Origin: Leucobacter sp. 7(1)
GTDB taxonomy: Bacteria > Actinomycetota > Actinomycetes > Actinomycetales > Microbacteriaceae
Assembly: GCF_900163635.1 (NCBI RefSeq)
Contig: NZ_FUID01000022.1
Location: 18,185-82,184 of the forward strand
Reading direction: 5' to 3'
DNA length: 64,000 nucleotides
The notes under the pieces were generated by a model. That model did not search any database and had not been told where the DNA came from. It saw only the letters and a list, made by a program, of their open reading frames with translations. Made by a program: the position numbers and the translations under genes. Position 1 is the stretch's first letter. Every line of letters begins with the position of its first letter. Shown here in pieces: positions 32,365-40,943 of this stretch.

Positions 32365-35300
32365 GCGCTCAGTGTAGGAGTCGCAGGCTCACCTCCCCGC
32401 GCGGCGCGCTCGGTGAGCCGCAGGTAACCCGAGAGCGCGCTGAGTCCCTCGGCGGACTGCGGGAGTCCTTCGCCCAGCCTGTCTGAGGAGATGAGGTGTG
32501 CGGCCCATTGCGCGCGGCTGATGGCAACGTTCAAACGATTGCGCATCAGCAGAAACTCGAGACCGCGCGGCACGTCTTCTGCGCTCGACGCGGCGAGCGT
32601 CACGATCGCGATCACGGCTTCGAGGCCCTGGAACCTGTCGACGGTGCCGACTCGGATCTCCGCAAGACCCGCCGCGACAAGCGCGTCCGAGACGGTTTCC
32701 ACTTGCGCGTTGTACGCGGCAACCACGATGATGTCGGCGGGCGTGAGCAAACGTTCCGCTCCGGTGCCGACACGCACAGTGCCAGCGAGCACCTCTTGCG
32801 CCAGGCGCACCGCTGCGGCGGCCTCTTCAGTTGAGTGGGTCGCATTGCCCCGGTGCCCGACGGGGTGCCACACGAGCCCTGCGGGGCCGCAACCGGTGAC
32901 GTGTCGAGTGCCGGCAGCGGGGTGGGCACTCAGCCGCCCCTCATAGGAAAGCTCAGACACGACTCCGGCGAGTTCCGGGTGCATGCGCCGGGTTTCGGCG
33001 AGGAAATAGCCGAGTTCGGGTGGAAGGGTGTCGTGATCTCCGATCACCCAGGCCAACGCCGAGGTGTCCACAGGCTCGGGGTGACTGCCCTGGGACACCT
33101 GCGGGAGCTGCTGCGGGTCGCCCAGCAGCAGCAGCCGCTCGGCCGAGACCGACGCCGCGATCGTGGGCGCGAGTGAAAACTGTCCGGCCTCGTCGATCAC
33201 GAGCAGGTCCAGGCTGCGCCTCGGGAACCGCTCCTCGTGGCTGAAATCCCACGCAGTGCCACCCACCACACACCCGCGACCCGCGTTGCCGTGTTCGCGG
33301 AGGAACCCGGCCTGTCCGCCAACCCCGAGCACCGTGTACTCGGGTGGCAGCGCGTCGGGATCGAGCCGCCCACCCTGCGGAACCTTCCCCACGACCGCGG
33401 GATCCACCCCCGCGGAAATCACGCCGTCAAGCACGTTTTCCACGACTCGGTGTGACTGCGCGACAACGCCGATTCGCCAGCCATCCTCCTCGACGAGGCG
33501 CTTCATCACGCGCGACGCGAGATACGTTTTCCCGGTTCCAGGAGGGCCCTGCACGGCAAGCGCGGATCGGTCGAGTCGCCGCACACTCGCGACGACTGCC
33601 CCAATCGTGCGCGCCTCGGGGTCGCCGCCAACAGTGGCAAGGGCGAGTGGGGACGCGGGATCCACGAGCGGCCCACCGCCCACGAGCCGCGGGGCATTGC
33701 GCCGCAGCAAATCGACCACCGGATCCGCGGGCGCAGCACCCGCAGCAAGACCGTCGGCAAGCGCCTCACCCCACTCCTCAATTGCGCTCCGCTGGCGACC
33801 GGCGTTCGGCGGCGGCCCCGGAACGAGCGCAACAGGCAGGGTGTCGTAGGGGGTCGCGTCCCGCGGCAACATCTCCTCAATGACCACGCCGTGCTCGTCG
33901 CGCGCAACGATTTTGACGCGCTGCGCGGTGCGCTGACCTGGGAAAGTTCGCGGGTCCGCAAAGGGTGCCGGCGGCGCGTACAAGACGTAGGCTTCCCCGC
34001 CCGCCTTCGCGGAACTGCCCGGGGCGAGTTCACCGCCGAGCCGGACATGACGGCGCTCCACGCGCGCCCGTCCCGGCAGATGCCAGTCCTCGAGGATTCT
34101 GGTCTGAGCGGGATCCACAACGAGTACATCGCGGGTGTCCGCCCATTCCTCGATGGGGTCGGTGAGCCGCGCAAAGTGTGCCCACCAGAACGACTTCTGC
34201 TCGCGTGCGTGGTAATCAATTGCACTGCCCGCGAGAGCCGCGGCGGTGCGCTCGTGCGGATCCGTCGCGGCCTCCGCAAGCTCAGCGAGCCGCGCCCCGA
34301 GCACGCTGATCTCGAAGCTCTGCGTGGTGTCGGGCACAAAGGGAGGTGCCGGATCGACACCGTGTTCCGCGGCGAGCCCCTGGAGCCAGTCTCGCAACCG
34401 CAGCGTCGAAACGCAGTCGTAGCGGTTGTAGTCGGCGATCGCGTCGAGCCGCTGCTGGCCAGAAGCCCGCAACGCCGGATCTGGGGCGGCGAGCTGGGCG
34501 GTGGCGTCCGCGTACTCGGTCACCGACTGCGCCGCGGTCGTGACGCCGTCCTCAGCCCGCAGCTCGGCCCCCATGTAGAGCGGCTCAAGTTTCTTAATCG
34601 AATAAGACCGGGATCCAACGAGCACTGCTCGCCGGACGATCGGGTACAAATCGACGAGCACCTGGTCGCGCAGCAGCCCGTCAACTTCGGCCTCACCCAC
34701 CCCGTGCCGTGCCGCGATGCTGAGCAAGTGCGTGCGCTCGTAGGCCGCGTAGTGGTAGATCCGCATTCCGGGGAACCGTGCGCGGCGCTCCGCGACGAGC
34801 TCCAGGAAACGTAGCAACGCGGCCTTTTCCGCCGCGAGATCGTGGGCCCAGAGTGCGGTGAACTGTTCCTCCGCATCGACAAATCCGAAGAGATAGTCGA
34901 TGCCCCACCGCGCCGTCGCGTCGGTCCCGGGTTCCCGGTAGAGCGGGTCGCCCTCGAAATCGAAGAACAGGTCACCCGGGTTCGGCGCGGGGATCGCGGC
35001 CAGCGCCGCCGCATCGATGACCCGCACCGGCGGCGGGCCATCCCCCACAGCCCCGACCTGAGCGGCGGCCTGTGCGCTGAGCCGCGTGAGCACCGCCGGG
35101 GCGATCCCGGGAACGTCCAGGTCACCGGCGACGATTCCGGGGAGCGCGTCCGCGATGGCGTCAATTGTCGTGAGCCCCGCCGCCGCGAGCGCCGAGCGTT
35201 GCGTGGTGCGCAGGCCCGCGATCAGCAGCGGGTCTCGCGTGCGTTCGATCTCGGGCGCGCACACTTCGCAGCGGCCACAGGCAGTCACGTCCGGATCGCC

Positions 35301-36032
35301 CCACGCGACCGGATTGGCGCTCGCCCGCAGACCGTCGACACCGACCGCGGTCGCGCGGTCGATCAAGATGCGGTGGAGGCGCCGCCTGCGCGCACGGAAC
35401 ACCGGCGCGATGTCAGAGATCCGGTGCGTGGACCGGGCCCCGTCCCCGAGGATCAAGGTGGCCTGAGGCGCGACCGGCACCCCGATCCGCTCCAGCTGCT
35501 CGACGTATGCGGCAAGCTGCATCAGCGCAGACACACGGGCCCGGCGCGCAAGCTTTGTGTCTTCGACCTCGTACTCCCCGGCTTCGGTCATGCGGAGAAA
35601 GTCCGCGAAACCCACGAACGCCAGTTCCGGTTCGTCCGCGGTGCCGGGCCGCTGCGCCGGATCGAAAAACGTCGCCTGGAACACCACGCCCGCCTGCGCC
35701 GCGAGCGCGGCCTCGGTCTGCGCGCTCACCGCCAGGAGGTCCGCCTCGGACATGGAATCGGGCCGCGGGATCTCGGCAACACCGCCGGGGGTCGCCGGGT
35801 CCCACGGACCCAGTTCGTCCCGGTACGCGGCCAGCGTACGTTCTTCGTGCGCGTCGCCTAAGCGGGCCGCTCGGGCAAGCATTGGGTCGTCATCGGGTGG
35901 CACGCTGACGTTTCGGCCAAACCGCGCATCCGCACGGCGCAAAAACGCGAACTCACAGGCACTCGCGGCGGTCAGGTCACTCGCGCTCGTGACGATCCGC
36001 TCGCCGCCGCTCGGCCGTTTCTGAATGAACAC
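32361..36032 (-). CDS. TM0106-type RecB-like nuclease fused to SF1 helicase
   Basis: This 1223-residue protein has four parts. Residues 15-260 form a RecB/Cas4-like nuclease: D143 (GFADFL), then the EDTK (D158, K160) and Q.AAY motifs. Cysteines C26, C252, C255 and C258 are spaced as in [4Fe-4S] nucleases. Residues 265-320 look like helix-hairpin-helix DNA contacts (TTIDAIADALPGI). Residues 345-560 fit an RNase_H_2 exonuclease domain (LFFDFEGDP, later YNRYD). From about 830 a superfamily 1 helicase follows: QGPPGTGKTYLA, VIDEAGQFSL, LLGDPQQLPQV, and late motifs VGTVDRFQGLEA and RLNVAISRAQ. The start is a GTG. Such proteins are presumed DNA-repair or RNA/DNA-processing enzymes. The stop overlaps the membrane-protein gene by four bases. 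Confidence 0.9.
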   Translation of the reverse strand: MFIQKRPSGGERIVTSASDLTAASACEFAFLRRADARFGRNVSVPPDDDPMLARAARLGDAHEERTLAAYRDELGPWDPATPGGVAEIPRPDSMSEADLLAVSAQTEAALAAQAGVVFQATFFDPAQRPGTADEPELAFVGFADFLRMTEAGEYEVEDTKLARRARVSALMQLAAYVEQLERIGVPVAPQATLILGDGARSTHRISDIAPVFRARRRRLHRILIDRATAVGVDGLRASANPVAWGDPDVTACGRCEVCAPEIERTRDPLLIAGLRTTQRSALAAAGLTTIDAIADALPGIVAGDLDVPGIAPAVLTRLSAQAAAQVGAVGDGPPPVRVIDAAALAAIPAPNPGDLFFDFEGDPLYREPGTDATARWGIDYLFGFVDAEEQFTALWAHDLAAEKAALLRFLELVAERRARFPGMRIYHYAAYERTHLLSIAARHGVGEAEVDGLLRDQVLVDLYPIVRRAVLVGSRSYSIKKLEPLYMGAELRAEDGVTTAAQSVTEYADATAQLAAPDPALRASGQQRLDAIADYNRYDCVSTLRLRDWLQGLAAEHGVDPAPPFVPDTTQSFEISVLGARLAELAEAATDPHERTAAALAGSAIDYHAREQKSFWWAHFARLTDPIEEWADTRDVLVVDPAQTRILEDWHLPGRARVERRHVRLGGELAPGSSAKAGGEAYVLYAPPAPFADPRTFPGQRTAQRVKIVARDEHGVVIEEMLPRDATPYDTLPVALVPGPPPNAGRQRSAIEEWGEALADGLAAGAAPADPVVDLLRRNAPRLVGGGPLVDPASPLALATVGGDPEARTIGAVVASVRRLDRSALAVQGPPGTGKTYLASRVMKRLVEEDGWRIGVVAQSHRVVENVLDGVISAGVDPAVVGKVPQGGRLDPDALPPEYTVLGVGGQAGFLREHGNAGRGCVVGGTAWDFSHEERFPRRSLDLLVIDEAGQFSLAPTIAASVSAERLLLLGDPQQLPQVSQGSHPEPVDTSALAWVIGDHDTLPPELGYFLAETRRMHPELAGVVSELSYEGRLSAHPAAGTRHVTGCGPAGLVWHPVGHRGNATHSTEEAAAAVRLAQEVLAGTVRVGTGAERLLTPADIIVVAAYNAQVETVSDALVAAGLAEIRVGTVDRFQGLEAVIAIVTLAASSAEDVPRGLEFLLMRNRLNVAISRAQWAAHLISSDRLGEGLPQSAEGLSALSGYLRLTERAARGGEPATPTLSA
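32371..32376 (-). promoter_or_regulatory. candidate -10 box (TACACT) inside the 3' end of the nuclease-helicase gene
   Basis: On the minus strand TACACT is separated by six bases from the ATG at 32364. It would give an internal leaderless transcript for the membrane protein and aminotransferase. Confidence 0.5.
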
Positions 36033-36352
36033 GCGCGCTCCGCTCGTCGGGTGAGATTCCGTGCTGAGAAGACACGAACAATACGCTCACGACGTTAGCG
36101 TGTACCACCGACATTCAAGGGATTCTCCACAAACTCGCGAGTGATCAGCCAGCAGACGCTAGAATGGTGCGCACAGGGCGTGTTCATCCCGCCCCGCGTC
36201 GCTGACTTTCAGTCGCCCGCCCCCGACGGCAGGCCACCAGAACTTTCGCGGCGAACGACTGCGCGGTCCCGCGCACTCGCCGAAACCGCAGCATCGCGAC
36301 GCTCTGGCCAGTCCTGGCCCGCCGCGCGCTGCACGTATGCAGAAAGGTCCCC
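36033..36352. other. 320-base divergent intergenic region, long leader of the DEAD-box gene
   Basis: No gene is supported here. It separates the divergent nuclease-helicase and DEAD-box genes. A candidate -10 box TAGAAT lies at 36160-36165, which would give the DEAD-box mRNA a leader of roughly 180 bases. The leader is GC-rich with many possible pairings and ends in AGAAAGG ahead of the GTG start. I could not define a riboswitch or a known leader family. Confidence 0.6.
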
Positions 36353-37957
36353 GTGACCGAGACCACCACCCCCACTTTTGAAGCGCTCGGCGTTCCGACC
36401 CCGATCGCCGACGCGCTGGCCCGCAACGGCAAGACCGCGCCGTTCCCGATCCAGCGCGATACGCTCCCCGATACCCTCGCCGGCCGCGACGTACTGGGCC
36501 GCGGCCGCACAGGCTCCGGCAAGACAATTGCTTTCGGCATCCCGCTCGTCGCGCGCCTCGCCGAGGACGTCGTCGCGAAGCGCCGCCCGAGCCGCCCCCG
36601 CGCGATCGTACTGGCCCCGACCCGCGAGCTCGTTACGCAGATCGCAGAGACAATCAAGATGCTCGCCGACCCCGTCGGCGTCAAGGTCACCACGATTTTC
36701 GGCGGGATCCCGCAGCGCCGCCAGGAAGTCGCCCTCGAGGGTGGCGTGGACGTCGTCGTCGCGGCCCCGGGCCGCCTGGACGATCTCCTGAAACAGGGCG
36801 TCGTCTCGCTCGACGGCGTCGAGGTCACCGTGCTTGACGAGGCCGATCACATGGCCGACATGGGCTTCCTGCCAGTCGTCACGCGCATCCTCAACAAGAC
36901 CCCGAAGGTCGGCCAGCGGCTGCTCTTCAGCGCTACCCTGGACAACGGGGTCGACAACATCGTGAAGAAGTACCTGCACGACCCGATCTTGCACTCGGTC
37001 GACTCTGCCGAGTCACCCGTGCCGCAGCTCACACACCATGTGTTCGAGGTGTCGGGCAAGGGACAGAAAGACGCGCTCATCGAGGCCCTCGCCTCGGGCA
37101 CGAGCCGCCGCATCTTCTTCACCCGCATGAAGCACCAGGCCAAGCGCCTCGCGAAGTCGCTCACGGCGGCCGGGATCCCCGCAGTCGAGCTGCAGGGCAA
37201 TCTGTCACAGAACGCGCGCGACCGCAACCTCGCTGAGTTCGTCAGCGGCGACGCGAAGGTCCTCGTGGCCACCGACGTCGCGGCCCGCGGCGTTCACGTC
37301 GACGGCGTCGAGCTCGTGGTCCACATCGATCCCCCGGTCGAGCACAAGGCCTACCTGCACCGCTCCGGTCGCACGGCCCGCGCGGGCAACGAGGGCGATG
37401 TCGTCACCATCGTGCTTCCCGAGCAGCGTGGCGAAATGCGTCAGATCATGCGCGCCGCGAAAATCAACGTCGCGCCCCGTCAGGTCAACCCGAACGCGGC
37501 GAGCGTTGATCCCGAGGTGCTCGCACTGATCGGTGAGGTCGCACCCCGCCAGGAGCCCCGCGAGATCGAGCGCCGCCGCGCCGAGGCGCAGGCCGCGCAG
37601 CAGCGTGCCGCGGGTCACAACCCCGCAGGGCAGGGCAGCTCGACCGGAGCAAACGCGAAGCGGAAGCGCTCCCGCGGCGGCCGCGGGCGCAGCGCTGGAG
37701 ACGGTGCGGCGCAGGGCGGCCAGACTCGTGGCGGCCAGGGCGGTCAAGGCGGCCAGCGCTCCGGCGGCCAGGGCGGTCGTGGAGCGCAGGGTCAGGGCGG
37801 CGAAAACCGCCGCGGCCAGGGCAGCGGACGCGGCCAGGGCGCGGGCCAGGGCCAGCAGCGCTCCCGTGCGCAGGGCGACGGGGGCGGCCAGCGCCGCACC
37901 GGACGCCGGGCGCAGGGCGGCGGCAGTGTCTACTCCACGAGCTCGCCTGGCGCGTAA
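36353..37957 (+). CDS. DEAD-box RNA helicase with Gly/Gln/Arg-rich tail
   Basis: This 534-residue helicase starts at a GTG with AGAAAGG upstream. The core has GVPTPIADALARNGKTAPFPIQ (Q motif), GRGRTGSGKTIAFGIP (I), APTRELVTQ (Ia), LDEADHMADMGF (II), FSATLDN (III), VATDVAARGVHVDGV (V) and HRSGRTARAG (VI). Residues 410-520 are a low-complexity tail of GGQ, RGQ and GQG units with Arg interspersed. The tail is probably disordered, RNA-binding and able to promote condensation, as in other bacterial DEAD-box proteins. The likely role is RNA unwinding in ribosome assembly or RNA decay, often cold-responsive. A strong terminator follows. Confidence 0.94.
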   Translation: MTETTTPTFEALGVPTPIADALARNGKTAPFPIQRDTLPDTLAGRDVLGRGRTGSGKTIAFGIPLVARLAEDVVAKRRPSRPRAIVLAPTRELVTQIAETIKMLADPVGVKVTTIFGGIPQRRQEVALEGGVDVVVAAPGRLDDLLKQGVVSLDGVEVTVLDEADHMADMGFLPVVTRILNKTPKVGQRLLFSATLDNGVDNIVKKYLHDPILHSVDSAESPVPQLTHHVFEVSGKGQKDALIEALASGTSRRIFFTRMKHQAKRLAKSLTAAGIPAVELQGNLSQNARDRNLAEFVSGDAKVLVATDVAARGVHVDGVELVVHIDPPVEHKAYLHRSGRTARAGNEGDVVTIVLPEQRGEMRQIMRAAKINVAPRQVNPNAASVDPEVLALIGEVAPRQEPREIERRRAEAQAAQQRAAGHNPAGQGSSTGANAKRKRSRGGRGRSAGDGAAQGGQTRGGQGGQGGQRSGGQGGRGAQGQGGENRRGQGSGRGQGAGQGQQRSRAQGDGGGQRRTGRRAQGGGSVYSTSSPGA

Positions 37958-37980
37958 CTTCACACCGCGGTGAGCGGTGA

Positions 37981-38027
37981 AACCGCTGAGGGCGGCGGTG
38001 CAATGCGCACCGCCGCCCTCAGTGGTT
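37981..38027 (+). terminator. strong terminator after the DEAD-box gene
   Basis: Arms 37981-38001 and 38007-38027 pair over 21 bases with one G-T pair, a five-base loop and TT immediately after. It lies between convergent genes and may serve both. Confidence 0.9.
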
Positions 38028-38056
38028 TTCAGCGATTGACCGAACGGCCTGCCGTG

Positions 38057-38308
38057 CTACGCCTCGTCGAGAACCTCGCGGGTGTCGGGATCGCCGTCCA
38101 CCTGCTCAGCGAACTCGGTGCGCCGCGCCGTGTCCGGCGATTCCTCCTGCCAGAGTTCTTCGAGATCAGCGGCCAGTTCGGCCTCCTGCTCCTCGAACTC
38201 TTCGACTTCCGCCAACGGCGCGGAGTTTGCCGCCGATTCGGCAAGATCCGGCGCAGGATCGACACTGGAATCAGGTGTGGGACCAGGGGAATTCACAACG
38301 TGGTTCAT
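38057..38308 (-). CDS. small acidic protein of unknown function
   Basis: This 83-residue protein is very rich in Glu, Asp, Ala and Pro (for example EVEEFEEQEAELAADLEELW). It has no hydrophobic segment and ends DPDTREVLDEA. The middle is probably one charged helix and the ends disordered. A longer reading from a GTG at 38344 is possible. I prefer the ATG at 38308 because TACCGT lies exactly six bases upstream and matches the leaderless promoters of neighbouring genes. It is convergent with the DEAD-box gene and divergent from the MFS gene. I cannot suggest a function. Confidence 0.6.
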   Translation of the reverse strand: MNHVVNSPGPTPDSSVDPAPDLAESAANSAPLAEVEEFEEQEAELAADLEELWQEESPDTARRTEFAEQVDGDPDTREVLDEA

Positions 38309-38314
38309 GGCCTC

Positions 38315-38320
38315 ACGGTA
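38315..38320 (-). promoter_or_regulatory. candidate -10 box (TACCGT) for the acidic small protein
   Basis: TACCGT on the minus strand lies six bases before the ATG at 38308 and is the reason for choosing that start. Confidence 0.5.
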
Positions 38321-38471
38321 GCGCTCCCCCACGTCAGTGTCCACGACGACGCCGCGGCGTCCGCTGAGAGCTGACGCGTGATCCCGGGCTCCGCGACGAA
38401 ATCCGTGCCATGTGCCCCGATCCTCCGCGAAATCACGCCCCTATCGCTAGCGAGGGTAACGATTTCGGTCA

Positions 38472-38477
38472 TATAAT
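38472..38477 (+). promoter_or_regulatory. consensus -10 box (TATAAT) of a leaderless MFS transcript
   Basis: A perfect TATAAT is followed by six bases and the ATG at 38484, with no ribosome-binding site. It is the strongest of the leaderless promoters in the window. Confidence 0.75.
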
Positions 38478-38483
38478 CGTCTG

Positions 38484-39707
38484 ATGGGCATTTACGGGCA
38501 GCTGAGCAAGAATCCGGGCGTTTTTCGAGTCTTGGGTTCTCAGTTGCTGGCCCGATTCCCCTTCGGGATGCTCTCGATTATTCTGCTGCTGCACATCCAG
38601 CAGGCCTACGGTGACTACACCTCCGCTGGGCTTGTGCTCGCCACGCAGAGCATCGGCCAGGCGATCTCCGGCCCGATGAGCAGCAGGCTAATGGGGCGGC
38701 TCGGCATGCGTCCGGTGCTCTCGGTCACCTCGGTCGTGTGCTCCATTCTGCTGTTCACCATCGCACTTGTGCATCTGCCGCTCATGATCGTGGCAGGGAT
38801 CGCCTTGCTCATCGGGCTCTCCACGCCGCCGGTGACTCCGGCGGTGCGCACGATCTACCCGAAGCTCGTCCCGAGTTCGCAGCTCTCGGAGCTCTTCTCT
38901 CTTGATGCCGCGGCGCAGGAACTCATCTGGGTGCTCGGCCCCGTGGTCGCGGTGTTCGTGACCTCGCAGTTTGGCACCTCGATGGGCCTCCTCGTCGCCG
39001 CCGGCTTCATGCTGCTCGGCGGCGCCTGGTTCATTCTCAGCCCCGCGGTGGGCCGCGTGCAGTTGCTCCGTTCCAAGCGCGGCTTCGGCGCGGTCCTGCG
39101 TCATCCCACCGTCGTGATCTCGACCGTGGTCGGGTTCTTCTTTGTGGCCTCCTTCGCGGCGATCGAAGCGGGCGTGGTGGCGGCGTTTGCCGGGCCAGAC
39201 GGCGGGCACGGCAGCATGGAGTCGGGCATTGTCCTCGCCCTGTTCGCGGGTGGATCGCTCGTGGGCGGATTGCTGATCGGACACCGCGAGATGCGTTCCT
39301 CCTCGCTGTTGCTGCGCATCCTTGTCGTGCTCGCAGGAACGCTCGCAAGCCTGGTCAGCCTGAACATGTGGTGGCTCGGAACCGTGCTATTCCTCGGCGG
39401 CCTCGGCACGGCCCCGGCGTTCGCCGCGATCTCGAGCATCGTGAGCTCTACAGTGAAGTTCTCGGAGACCGCAGAGGCATTCGGTTGGGTGGGCACCGGG
39501 CAACTCGTGGGCGTCGCCACAGGTTCCGCGCTCGCGGGCATCGCCATCGACGTTGCGGGTGCGCACGGGGCCATCGTCGTTTCGGCCGCCCTGCTCCTGA
39601 TCTGCGCCATTGTTGCCGCCGCCACAATTCGGTGGATCCCGGACCTGCGCGGCCGCTCGATCGAGCCGCCGCCCGAGACGGGCACCGTCACAATCCCGCT
39701 GAACTAG
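38484..39707 (+). CDS. MFS transporter
   Basis: This 407-residue membrane protein has about twelve hydrophobic segments in two halves separated by a cytoplasmic loop (RVQLLRSKRGFGAVLRHP near residue 200). It has an MFS loop 2-3 region SSRLMGRLGMRPVLS that corresponds to the G-x-x-x-D/G-R-x-G-R/M motif A. It resembles actinobacterial MFS proteins of the drug or metabolite efflux type. No substrate can be assigned. A 62-bp palindromic repeat begins 17 bases after its stop and probably terminates transcription. It stands alone, with its own promoter. Confidence 0.88.
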   Translation: MGIYGQLSKNPGVFRVLGSQLLARFPFGMLSIILLLHIQQAYGDYTSAGLVLATQSIGQAISGPMSSRLMGRLGMRPVLSVTSVVCSILLFTIALVHLPLMIVAGIALLIGLSTPPVTPAVRTIYPKLVPSSQLSELFSLDAAAQELIWVLGPVVAVFVTSQFGTSMGLLVAAGFMLLGGAWFILSPAVGRVQLLRSKRGFGAVLRHPTVVISTVVGFFFVASFAAIEAGVVAAFAGPDGGHGSMESGIVLALFAGGSLVGGLLIGHREMRSSSLLLRILVVLAGTLASLVSLNMWWLGTVLFLGGLGTAPAFAAISSIVSSTVKFSETAEAFGWVGTGQLVGVATGSALAGIAIDVAGAHGAIVVSAALLLICAIVAAATIRWIPDLRGRSIEPPPETGTVTIPLN

Positions 39708-39723
39708 CGGGGCCGTCGCCTCT

Positions 39724-39785
39724 CATCGATGGGTGAGTTTCTGGGGCTTGCCGTGCGCGAAGCCCCAGAAACTCACCCATCGATG
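39724..39785. repeat. 62-bp palindromic repeat, copy 1
   Basis: Arms 39724-39749 and 39760-39785 are exact 26-base reverse complements, separated by the 10-base loop GCCGTGCGCG. The arms contain GGGTGAGTTTCTGGGGCTT and are identical to those at 54241 and 63912; only the loop differs. It lies 17 bases 3' of the MFS gene. Confidence 0.97.
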
Positions 39786-39869
39786 CTGCTGTGGGGGCGC
39801 AGGATCACGATTCCGGCACACTCAGGGAAGGCCCAGGCGGTCCCCGGCCCGGAGCGACCACCGGCGGAC

Positions 39870-39875
39870 TATGGT
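39870..39875 (+). promoter_or_regulatory. candidate -10 box (TATGGT) of a leaderless DUF4349 transcript
   Basis: TATGGT, six bases, then the ATG at 39882. It supports this start over the upstream in-frame alternatives, which would lie in the palindromic repeat. Confidence 0.6.
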
Positions 39876-39881
39876 GTGGAC

Positions 39882-40877
39882 ATGTCCCGTCGAAGACTTC
39901 TCGCGCTCACCGCCGCAGCGACGCTCCTCCTGGCACCACTCTCAGCGTGCGCGCGTTCCTCGGAGTCTGCGGTATCCCCACCCCAGATCGGGATCGAGGG
40001 GCCGCTCACAGACGCAGCAATGCCCGAGGGCGGGGCGGCCGGCGCTCAACTCGCCGAGAACGGCGCTGGCACCAGGAACATGACCGAGCGTTCCATCATC
40101 CGCTCCGGTGACCTTCGCCTCACGGTGGCCGATCTGGAGGAGGCGAGCGACCGGGTCACCGCGGCGGCCCGGGAGCTCGGCGGCAGCATCGACTCCGAGA
40201 CCCTCTCGCAAGACTCCGCGAACCTCACCGTGCGGGTTCCCGCCGAGCGTCTCGACGAGGCGTTCGACGTCCTGAGTGGGATCGGTGAGGTGCAGTCGCA
40301 AAGCCGGTCCGCGGAGGACGTCACCACCGTGCACGTGGACCTGGAGGCGCGCGTCGCTGCGCTCGAGTCCTCGGTGAAGCGCTTGAACGCGCTCATCGCT
40401 GACGCGTCGACCACGGCGGATCTGATCGAAGCCGAGACAGCGCTGACAAACCGCCAGCAAGAACTCGACGGCCTCCGGGCTCAGCTCACCGCGCTCGAGG
40501 ATCAGGTCGAGGAAGCCACAATCTGGGTCACTCTCGCCCCCGAACAGGTGCTGCCCGGCGGCGGCCCCGCCTCGTTCTGGGACGGAGTGGTTTCAGGCTT
40601 CCAGTCCCTGGGGACGGTGGGGGCCGGAGCGCTCGTGGTGCTGGGCGTGCTGCTCCCCTGGCTGGTGCTCGGTGCGCTCGTCGCGGGGCTCGTCGTGTGG
40701 ATCGTACGCGCGATCCGGCGTCGCGGGGCGCGTCGACACCCGGGAGTCGCTGCACCCGCGGCGACGCTATCCTCCACACAGGCACCAACCGCGCAGGCAC
40801 CGCTCGCCGCGCAGACGCCGTCCGAGCACGCCGCGTCCGATCACGCGCACCCCAGCCCGCCGAGCAACGACAGGTGA
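39882..40877 (+). CDS. DUF4349 domain lipoprotein
   Basis: This 331-residue protein has a signal peptide with Arg residues (MSRRRLLALTAAAT), a hydrophobic core and a lipobox LSAC, so Cys around 24 should be lipidated. The DUF4349 domain follows: MTERSIIRSGDLRLTVADLEEA, TLSQDSANLTVRVPAERLDEA, and VHVDLEARVAALESSVKRL leading into a coiled coil (about 165-210). Then come a WVTLAPE strand, a hydrophobic segment (about 240-270) and a basic/Ala-Pro-Thr-rich tail inside the cell. It is a cell-envelope protein of unknown role. The frame open to 39729 starts in the palindromic repeat and is not used. Confidence 0.88.
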   Translation: MSRRRLLALTAAATLLLAPLSACARSSESAVSPPQIGIEGPLTDAAMPEGGAAGAQLAENGAGTRNMTERSIIRSGDLRLTVADLEEASDRVTAAARELGGSIDSETLSQDSANLTVRVPAERLDEAFDVLSGIGEVQSQSRSAEDVTTVHVDLEARVAALESSVKRLNALIADASTTADLIEAETALTNRQQELDGLRAQLTALEDQVEEATIWVTLAPEQVLPGGGPASFWDGVVSGFQSLGTVGAGALVVLGVLLPWLVLGALVAGLVVWIVRAIRRRGARRHPGVAAPAATLSSTQAPTAQAPLAAQTPSEHAASDHAHPSPPSNDR

Positions 40878-40943
40878 CCAACGGTCACTGAACGCCGAGC
40901 GCTCGGCGGCGACCGCGCCACAGCGGCCGGCGAGCACAGAGCG

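Noticed and set aside
39724..39785. Reading the 62-bp palindrome as an ordinary terminator only
   Set aside because: Identical 26-base arms at three loci are unnecessary for termination and point to a repeat family, although terminator activity is likely too.
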